From: an uncultured Prevotellaceae bacterium | Lineage (GTDB): Bacteria > Bacteroidota > Bacteroidia > Bacteroidales > Bacteroidaceae | DNA: 11,720 nucleotides | Assembly (NCBI GenBank): GCA_900315105.1 | Contig: OMXX01000110.1 | Span: 1 to 11,720, forward strand | Direction: 5' to 3' | Part shown: positions 6,735 through 11,720 of the stretch, in pieces | Layout: every line of letters starts with the position of its first letter | Position numbering within the stretch: the first letter of the stretch is position 1 | Notes under the pieces: model-generated | What the model was told of the DNA's origin: nothing | The model's input: the letters and a program-made list of their open reading frames with translations, nothing else | Databases searched by the model: none | Program-made: the position numbers and the translations under genes

Positions 6735-7295
6735 ATGGTTAATATTCTAAAAAAAATAAGATATGTCATAGTTACTCTATGCTATTCCTTGTATTATGCT
6801 GTAGCTATGATATATAATCGTAAGGAAATTTTACATGATGTGGAATTCTGGAACGAGCGAATTGGCGCAAATGATAATTTGCCAATGTATCTGTTTCAGT
6901 ATCCTGCATTCAGAACTTTGTTTTATTATCGTCTGAGAAATCATAGGGCGTTGGTAGAAATATTGAAGATATTCTGTCGTCCTATGTATGGTTTTGAGCT
7001 TAATGCCAAATCAATAGGTTCTCTGATGGCATATCATCCATATTCTACATTGATAGATTGCGAGAGAATAGGTGAAAAAGTTATTGTTCGCCATAACACA
7101 ACTATCGGAAATAAGAATAGTGGTAGCAATGAGACTCCGGCTATTGGAGATAATGTCCAGATAGGTGCAGGAACTCTTATTATCGGGGGTGTTACCGTTG
7201 GCGATAATGTAGTAATAGGTGCAGGTTCTGTTGTTGTAAAAGATGTGGAATCTAACAGTATAGTTGTTGGAAATCCTGCACATAAGATAGGATGA
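6735..7295 (+). CDS. Serine-acetyltransferase-like left-handed beta-helix acyltransferase, 186 aa
   Basis: The C-terminal half is a hexapeptide-repeat domain: [16 protein letters not shown], then [18 protein letters not shown] and a final [12 protein letters not shown], as in CysE/WcaB-type enzymes. An N-terminal helical part (about residues 1-90) precedes it. RHNTTIG holds the His that would match the catalytic His of CysE, but the second His region (RHP in CysE) is replaced by SNETP, so free serine is probably not the substrate. In a capsule cluster an O-acetyl transfer to a sugar of the repeat unit is likely (inference). The frame is open further upstream to an ATG at 6615, but that extension is made of the 11-bp repeats. 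[13 protein letters not shown] at 6735 looks like a real start. Its stop overlaps the next start as ATGA (7292-7295). Confidence 0.88.
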   Translation: MVNILKKIRYVIVTLCYSLYYAVAMIYNRKEILHDVEFWNERIGANDNLPMYLFQYPAFRTLFYYRLRNHRALVEILKIFCRPMYGFELNAKSIGSLMAYHPYSTLIDCERIGEKVIVRHNTTIGNKNSGSNETPAIGDNVQIGAGTLIIGGVTVGDNVVIGAGSVVVKDVESNSIVVGNPAHKIG

Positions 7296-8356
7296 GAATA
7301 ATATTATTTACAGATTGCTTGGGTGCTGGTGGAGCACAACGCCAGTTGGTTGGACTTGCCGTCATGCTTAAGGAAAAAGGGTTTGATGTTAAGGTCGTAA
7401 CCTACTTTGATATTGATTTCTACAAGCATTATCTTGATGAGGCCAATGTGCCTAATGGGCTTATTCCTGGAGCTGACAATACAAAGAAACGTATCCTTGC
7501 CGTTCGCAGATATTTCAAGAAAGAAGCTCCGGATACGGTAATTGCCTATCAGGAAACACCTTCGCTTGTGGCAAGTTTTGCAAAGGTTCTTGGTTGCAAG
7601 TTCAATCTTATTGTTAGTGAGCGCAACACCACTCAGGTAATGGGAAATAATGAGCGTGTACGCTTCTTCCTTTACAGATGGGCTGATCATATAGTTCCCA
7701 ATAGCTATTCTCAGGAGGAATTCCTTAAGGAACACTATCCTTGGATGGCAAAGAAACTTCGCACCATTACCAATTTCGTGGATTTAGATCACTTCACTTA
7801 TGTTGAGCATACAAAGAATGAAGTGCCAGAAATTGTTGTTGCAGCCACAATAAGAGCATCCAAGAATACATTAGGACTTTTAGAGGCAATAAAGATTCTG
7901 GCAAAAGATTGCAAGTTTCATGTTTCATGGTACGGTAAGGATGATCTCTTTATAGATTACTATAATGAGTGTCAGAAAAAGATAGAAGAACTCAGAATTG
8001 GTTCTTTTGTTGAGTTGAAGTGCAAGTCAAAGAACATCAAGGAGAAATATCAGAAGGCTGATATTTTCTGTTTGCCTTCCTTCTATGAGGGAACTCCTAA
8101 TGTGCTATGTGAGGCTATATCTGTCGGACTTCCCGTTGTATGCAGTAACGTATGCGACAATTCAATATATGTACATGATGGAAAGAATGGCCTGCTGTTT
8201 GATCCACAGAATCCTTCTGATATAGCAGAGAAAATAAAGGCACTAATAAATTTGGTTGATAATGAGTATATAGGCATGAGACGTGCGTGTAGGACTATTG
8301 CCGAAGAACTGTTGTCGCCTTCTGTTTTTATAAAGAAATATCAAGAACTTATATAA
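7292..8356 (+). CDS. GT4-family glycosyltransferase, 354 aa
   Basis: This is a GT-B fold, probably retaining, sugar transferase that acts on the lipid-linked oligosaccharide in the cytoplasm. The N-terminal domain begins [19 protein letters not shown], with the glycine-rich acceptor loop at 11-15. SERNTTQVM (109-117) and NSYSQEEF (137-144) are typical of the group. The C-terminal domain has the E-x7-E motif in [12 protein letters not shown] (E266, E274) followed by GLPVV and HDGKNGLLF. The length is slightly short but complete. The ATG overlaps the stop of the acetyltransferase (ATGA), showing tight coupling. The linkage and donor cannot be predicted. Confidence 0.93.
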   Translation: MRIILFTDCLGAGGAQRQLVGLAVMLKEKGFDVKVVTYFDIDFYKHYLDEANVPNGLIPGADNTKKRILAVRRYFKKEAPDTVIAYQETPSLVASFAKVLGCKFNLIVSERNTTQVMGNNERVRFFLYRWADHIVPNSYSQEEFLKEHYPWMAKKLRTITNFVDLDHFTYVEHTKNEVPEIVVAATIRASKNTLGLLEAIKILAKDCKFHVSWYGKDDLFIDYYNECQKKIEELRIGSFVELKCKSKNIKEKYQKADIFCLPSFYEGTPNVLCEAISVGLPVVCSNVCDNSIYVHDGKNGLLFDPQNPSDIAEKIKALINLVDNEYIGMRRACRTIAEELLSPSVFIKKYQELI

Positions 8357-8359
8357 GAT

Positions 8360-8526
8360 ATGATAACTAGATATTCTGATTATAAATTCTATATCAAGAT
8401 GGATGCTCAAGCCAATGGGATTAACTCAAGGTTTGATTGTATAGTGAAACATGTAAGACATTAAGAAAACATGAATATGCAATCAATACTAGAAGCGTAT
8501 TCCAGTATTGGTATCACATAAGATAA
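8360..8526 (+). pseudogene. Frameshifted N-terminal remnant of a second serine-acetyltransferase-like gene
   Basis: Starting at ATG 8360, three bases after the GT4 stop, one frame gives MITRYSDYKFYIKMDAQANG and ends at TAA 8462-8464. From about 8452 a second frame continues CKTLRKHEYAINTRSVFQYW and ends at TAA 8524-8526. Together they follow, in order, the N-terminal domain of capsule-type serine acetyltransferases as I know them (an S-x-DY-x-FY-x-x-D-x-x-A-x-G start, then LRKxEYxxN). One shift near 8450 separates the halves, and the beta-helix domain is missing altogether. The stop TAA overlaps the next gene's ATG (TAATG). The remnant is too short to be an enzyme. Only the N-terminal module is left, so a deletion removed the rest when the next gene was joined here (inference). 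Confidence 0.6.
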
Positions 8527-9659
8527 TGATGAAAGTATTACTTTGTACTCCATATGTAGGATTATCCCCTGCAAATCCTGGCGGAATCGCTATTTGGGCA
8601 CGGAATATAGAGAATCATTATAATTCTATAGATTCTGATGTAGAATTGGAGATATTCTCTATGGATAGAAAACATGAATCTGGTGATCTTACTCTTATTC
8701 CTCGTTTGTGGTACGGAATAAAAGAGTATTTTCCTACAGTTAATAGGTTTCGTCGTCATATCAAGCGGCACAGATATGATGTTATTCACATTTGTTCTAG
8801 TGCACAAATTGGGTTGGTAAGAGACTTGCTAATAGTCAATATTGCAAGAAAGGAACATATCCCAGTCGTTGTTCATTTCCATTTTGGGAGAATGCCTGAA
8901 TTATTCGAGGTGCGAAATTTGGAATACAAGTTGATACGAACTGTAGTAAAGAGGGCGTCTAAGACTGTTGTTATGGATAGGAAATCGTTGAATACGCTTA
9001 CTGATCATAATTACACAAATGCAGTAAATCTCCCAAATCCTTTGTCTGACAAAATCCTGACCCAAATAAGAATGATTCAAAATGGCATTACCGTTGAAAG
9101 AGAAAAGAGAAAATTACTTTATGCAGGGCATGTTATTCCAACTAAAGGTGTATATGAATTGATTGAAGCTTGTGCACAAATACCTGATATAAAACTGCTT
9201 GTTATAGGTGAATATCTTGAGGATATAAAGAACAAACTTGTAGATTTGGCAATTGCAAAATCGGGAAATAGTAATTGGCTTGAATTTACCGGACCTGTAA
9301 AACATGAACGTGTTATACAGGAAATGATGAATTGTACGATATTTGTTCTTCCTACATATACAGAAGGATTTCCTAATGTCATTCTTGAATGTATGGCATC
9401 TGGATGTCCAATTATTACAACACCTGTAGGAGCTATTCCTGATATGCTTCAATTTGGTTCTACGCAAGCTTGTGGTGCTTGTGTGGATGTTAAAGATGTA
9501 CAAGGTCTTAAAAAGACTATTGAGAAACAACTAAATAATTATGATTCAGCCTTACTTATGGCAGAAAAAGCTAAACAGAGAGTTATTGACAATTATTCCA
9601 TGCCATCTGTTTGGAAACAATTAGTATCTATATGGAAAATGGCATGTAATTGTACTTGA
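8526..9659 (+). CDS. GT4-family glycosyltransferase, 377 aa
   Basis: This is a second GT-B transferase of the cluster. The N-terminal domain begins MMKVLLCTPYVGLSPANPGG with a glycine-rich loop and continues with DVIHICSS (85-92) and PVVVHFHFGRMPEL (113-126). The C-terminal domain has YAGHVIPTKGVYELIEA (199-215) and the E-x7-E motif in YTEGFPNVILECMASGCPII (E280, E288). A TTG at 8508 would add six residues. The ATG at 8526 (or 8529) fits the family better and overlaps the TAA of the acetyltransferase remnant. The stop is TGA 9657-9659. Codon use is markedly AT-rich. Donor and acceptor are unknown. Confidence 0.92.
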   Translation: MMKVLLCTPYVGLSPANPGGIAIWARNIENHYNSIDSDVELEIFSMDRKHESGDLTLIPRLWYGIKEYFPTVNRFRRHIKRHRYDVIHICSSAQIGLVRDLLIVNIARKEHIPVVVHFHFGRMPELFEVRNLEYKLIRTVVKRASKTVVMDRKSLNTLTDHNYTNAVNLPNPLSDKILTQIRMIQNGITVEREKRKLLYAGHVIPTKGVYELIEACAQIPDIKLLVIGEYLEDIKNKLVDLAIAKSGNSNWLEFTGPVKHERVIQEMMNCTIFVLPTYTEGFPNVILECMASGCPIITTPVGAIPDMLQFGSTQACGACVDVKDVQGLKKTIEKQLNNYDSALLMAEKAKQRVIDNYSMPSVWKQLVSIWKMACNCT

Positions 9660-9946
9660 TAAAGTTAAAAAGTAAGCACAAGTGTCAATGGCTAAGGATT
9701 CACCTTGGTGGGAAGGTGGAAATTGTTTTGGTTTCACATATCAAGGATGGTAATGATTGTGGATATTTCGTCCGTGAACAGAATCCAGATGATATTGTTG
9801 AGGCTATAAAATGGTGTCAGACAAACAAGGAACTTGCAGATTCCAGATGCTCAAAGGCATATGAAAAGGTAAAGGCAAGTTATGATACGCATATTGTAAT
9901 GGATATATACAAGTCACTATTTATAAAGTTATATTCGAAAATCTAA
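9650..9946 (+). pseudogene. C-terminal remnant of a third GT4 glycosyltransferase
   Basis: From about 9735 the frame reads IKDGNDCGYFVREQNPDDIV and continues with an amphipathic helix and a short end, as in the last 65-70 residues of GT4 enzymes (loop after the E-x7-E region, then the closing helices). Nothing of the nucleotide-binding core or the N-terminal domain is left. The frame can be extended back only to a TTG at 9650, inside the end of the previous gene, and the first 25-30 residues look unlike the family. There is no plausible ATG before the final codons. It is not a tail of the preceding GT4, which is complete. It is best read as the end of a lost gene, left by the recombination that brought in the present cassette. 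Confidence 0.65.
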
Positions 9947-10007
9947 GTCTTAATGGTAAAAGTCAAAAGTCTTATGTCTTTTGTTTTTTGCCCCTGTGTT
10001 ATTTATT

Positions 10008-10604
10008 ATGAATGTACGAAAAGCAACAGCAGACGATGTTAATACCATCGTCCAGATTCACCTTGATGCTTTCGAGGGGTTTTTCCTTACAAGTTTAGGT
10101 TCTAAGTTCCTAAAGTTCTATTATTCTTGCTTCATCAAGAGTAATGAAACCGTCACCATGGTGGCAGAAGAGGATGGCGTAATCTGCGGATTCTATGCTT
10201 CTACCAAAGTGTGCAAGGGATTTAACAGCCGACTGATCAAAAGTAATTTTCTTGCTTTTATTATGCTCTCGCTAAAGATGCTCTTCACTACTCCCAGGTC
10301 ACTTCTCCGTCTTGGGAAGAATCTTACGAAGAAGGGCGATAGCGTGGAGGATGATGAGGATTACGCAGAACTGTATTCAATCGGCGTTAGCAAGGCTGCA
10401 CAAGGTAAGGGTGTAGGCAAACTCCTTCTTGCTGAATCTGAGCGCGTCATGAAGGATGAGGGAGTGCAGAGAGTTTCACTTACTACGGATTATTACAATA
10501 ATGATCAGGCGGTAGGTTTCTATCACAGCATGGGATATGAAACTCTCTATGAGTTCGTCACCTATCCTGACCGTAGGATGTATAGACTTATCAAGACTTT
10601 GTAA
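10008..10604 (+). CDS. GNAT-family N-acetyltransferase, 198 aa
   Basis: This is an acetyl-CoA-dependent acyltransferase of the GNAT fold. Motif A is clear: AELYSIGVSKAAQGKGVGKL, with Q-G-K-G-V-G as the pyrophosphate-binding loop at about residues 131-136, followed by the helix KLLLAESERVM. VSLTTDYYNNDQAVGFYHSMGY (motif B) closes the domain. A positively charged, partly hydrophobic insertion lies at about 70-105. A TTG at 9981 would lengthen the protein by nine residues. The ATG at 10008 gives the normal start MNVRKATADDVNTI. The WbuB-like gene follows after nine bases. In this setting it could acetylate the 4-amino group made by the aminotransferase, in the way WecD does for another sugar. 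That link is inference, and a protein substrate is possible. Confidence 0.85.
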   Translation: MNVRKATADDVNTIVQIHLDAFEGFFLTSLGSKFLKFYYSCFIKSNETVTMVAEEDGVICGFYASTKVCKGFNSRLIKSNFLAFIMLSLKMLFTTPRSLLRLGKNLTKKGDSVEDDEDYAELYSIGVSKAAQGKGVGKLLLAESERVMKDEGVQRVSLTTDYYNNDQAVGFYHSMGYETLYEFVTYPDRRMYRLIKTL

Positions 10605-10613
10605 CACGCAAGA

Positions 10614-11465
10614 ATGAAGATATTAGCTCCTTACGCATATTTTGCTCCAGAACAGGCGGCAAGTTCGTATATTTGGCAGAATCTCCATGAAGACTTTGCC
10701 AAGGCGGATATGGATAGTGTTGTCTATGTCCCGACTCCCACACGAGGCATCTCCCTTGATGTCAGAAAGGAATATAAACAGAAATATGCGGTAGAGCAAA
10801 AATATAACGGCCGTCTCACCATAGTCCGTTTCTCGCTTTATGGTGAAGGGACGAATCCTTTGATGCGTGCTTTGAGATATTTCCTTAGTTGCGGCATTCA
10901 GTTCTATAAGTGTATGTGGGGAAAAGAAGCAAGGAATTGTAATGTGATGTTCCTTACAAGCACGCCGCCTATTCTTGGTCTTGTGGCTTCACTTGTAAAA
11001 ATATTTCGCGGAATACCATTCGTTTATAACCTTCAGGATATTTTTCCGGATTCTCTTGTCGGCACATCATTGACCAAGAAAGGTTCCCTCTTATGGAAAA
11101 TTGGACGTGTGGTCGAGAATTTCACCTATAAGCATGCTGATAAGATAATTGTCATCTCCGAGGACTTCAAGAATAACATAATGGCAAAGGGAGTGCCAGA
11201 GGATAAGATTGAGGTTGTATATAACTGGGTGGATCAGAATGCAGTAGTTCACGTGGATCGTTCTGAGAATAAACTTATCACTAAGTACAATATTGACCCT
11301 ACGAAATTCTATATAGAATATAGCGGAAACATCGGTCTCACTCAGAATATGGACATGCTCCTTAATGTGATGAAAGACTTGAAGGCTTCACATCCAGAAA
11401 TCGGACTTATCCTTGTCGGTGAAGGCGCATATAAGCAGCAAGTAGAGGAAATCAGGCGCATATAA
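10614..11465 (+). CDS. 5' part of WbuB-like GT4 glycosyltransferase, cut off by a frameshifting duplication
   Basis: The product is the N-terminal two thirds of a WbuB/WcaI-type transferase: MKILAPYAYFAPEQAASSY with the acceptor-side loop, TSTPPILGL (115-123), the family-typical NLQDIFPDSL (139-148), DKIIVISEDFK (176-186), IEVVYNWVD (199-207), and YSGNIGLTQNMDMLL (236-250) where the C-terminal domain begins. After E279-I280 a 31-bp tandem duplication (11423-11484) shifts the frame, and four codons later (RRI, stop 11463-11465) translation ends. This removes most of the nucleotide-sugar binding domain, so the 283-residue product should be inactive. Removing one 31-bp copy restores a 414-residue protein that runs on into 1-268. 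The gene starts nine bases after the GNAT gene. Confidence 0.88.
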   Translation: MKILAPYAYFAPEQAASSYIWQNLHEDFAKADMDSVVYVPTPTRGISLDVRKEYKQKYAVEQKYNGRLTIVRFSLYGEGTNPLMRALRYFLSCGIQFYKCMWGKEARNCNVMFLTSTPPILGLVASLVKIFRGIPFVYNLQDIFPDSLVGTSLTKKGSLLWKIGRVVENFTYKHADKIIVISEDFKNNIMAKGVPEDKIEVVYNWVDQNAVVHVDRSENKLITKYNIDPTKFYIEYSGNIGLTQNMDMLLNVMKDLKASHPEIGLILVGEGAYKQQVEEIRRI

Positions 11466-11484
11466 GCAGCAAGTAGAGGAAATC
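11423..11484 (+). repeat. Exact 31-bp tandem duplication inside the WbuB-like gene
   Basis: Bases 11423-11453 and 11454-11484 are identical and adjacent. Both copies encode a version of GAYKQQVEEI, the first in the gene's original frame and the second in the +1 frame that continues to the end of the gene. Since 31 is not a multiple of three, the duplication causes the premature stop at 11463-11465. It lies about 140 bp before the terminal repeat. Confidence 0.95.
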
Positions 11485-11720
11485 GTGAAGCGTGACTCCC
11501 TCACAAATGTAATCATGCTCCCATTCCAACCTTATGAGGACATCAGTCATGTGTTCAGCCTTGGGGATGTAGGCATCATCATATCAAAGCCTGGAGTAGG
11601 CTCAAATAGTGTTCCTTCAAAGACATGGAGCATTATGTCTGCCTCACGTCCAGTACTTGCCAACTTTGACGAGAACGAGATAAAATCGATTCTTTCTGAT
11701 AATAATTGTGGTATATTCAC
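11485..11720 (+). pseudogene. Out-of-frame middle part of the WbuB-like GT, running off the window end
   Basis: After the duplication the frame is open to the window end and reads VKRDSLTNVIMLPFQPYEDI, then GDVGIIISKPGVGSNSVPSK and TWSIMSASRPVLANF. GSNSVPSK is the sugar-nucleotide contact region in WbuB-type enzymes. It continues without interruption into base 100 when the ends are joined. Possible internal starts are the GTG at 11485 and the ATG at 11515, but these would give only a half domain, so an independent gene is unlikely. Confidence 0.8.
11622..11720. repeat. Terminal direct repeat, right copy (99 bp)
   Basis: This is identical to bases 1-99 at every position and reaches exactly to the window end. 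Joining the copies makes a circle of 11,621 bp and gives one continuous reading frame across the join. Confidence 0.97.

Noticed and set aside
9114..9530. Long antisense open frame opposite the second GT4, and similar - strand frames at 380-823 and 7304-7735
   Set aside because: They mirror well-supported + strand genes, have no family resemblance, and their composition is that of shadow frames.
9964..9989. Small hairpin CAAAAG/CTTTTG followed by T residues as a terminator before the GNAT gene
   Set aside because: A six-pair stem with only two G-C pairs is too weak, and the genes on both sides appear to belong to one operon.
1..11720. Plasmid or phage genome suggested by circular ends
   Set aside because: No replication, partition, mobilisation, structural or integrase gene is found on either strand; an overlap of exactly 99 bp points to an assembly k-mer.

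Overview
The window is a polysaccharide (capsule or exopolysaccharide) biosynthesis locus from a member of the Bacteroidales, probably close to Prevotella/Bacteroides. The assignment rests on a -33 TTTG / -7 TAnnTTTG promoter, the absence of Shine-Dalgarno sequences in front of AT-rich start regions, and proteins of the type found in Bacteroidetes capsule loci. The genus is an inference. All recognisable genes are on the + strand.

The first 99 bases (1-99) are repeated exactly as the last 99 (11622-11720). The window is therefore a contig that closes on itself, about 11,621 bp around, with the join inside a WbuB-like glycosyltransferase gene. No replication, mobilisation, integrase or transposase gene is visible. 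A graph or assembly loop, a tandem duplication of the locus, or an excised circle are all more likely than a plasmid.

Read around the circle from the only good promoter (3466-3497), there is one operon-like order: Wzx flippase (3700-5109), Wzy polymerase (5109-6344), left-handed beta-helix acetyltransferase (6735-7295), GT4 glycosyltransferase (7292-8356), a frameshifted remnant of a second serine-acetyltransferase-like gene (8360-8526), a second GT4 (8526-9659), the tail of a lost third GT4 (9650-9946), a GNAT acetyltransferase (10008-10604), the WbuB-like GT (10614 to the end, continuing at 1-268), a nucleotidyltransferase-fold protein (272-1321), the initiating sugar-phosphate transferase (1343-1936) and a DegT-family sugar aminotransferase (1969-3288). 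A large terminator-like hairpin follows at 3312-3370. The 411-bp gap 3289-3699 thus holds both the end of one transcription unit and the start of the next.

The genes make a Wzx/Wzy-dependent pathway. The aminotransferase, and possibly the GNAT protein, would make an amino-deoxy sugar nucleotide. The initiating transferase would load its sugar phosphate onto undecaprenyl phosphate. Three glycosyltransferases would extend the unit, the beta-helix acetyltransferase would decorate it, Wzx would flip it and Wzy would polymerise it. No dehydratase or epimerase is present, so the keto-sugar substrate must come from elsewhere.

The block from about 10008 through the join to 3288 looks richer in G+C (31/60 in 2581-2640), while 3289-10007 is AT-richer (20/60 in 9541-9600). 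That suggests a conserved sugar-priming module joined to an exchanged serotype-specific cassette, and the gene remnants lie in the cassette. The most notable details are the circular closure, a 31-bp tandem duplication that frameshifts the WbuB-like gene, two unrelated arrays of 11-bp repeats in intergenic DNA, and a long palindrome in the operon leader.
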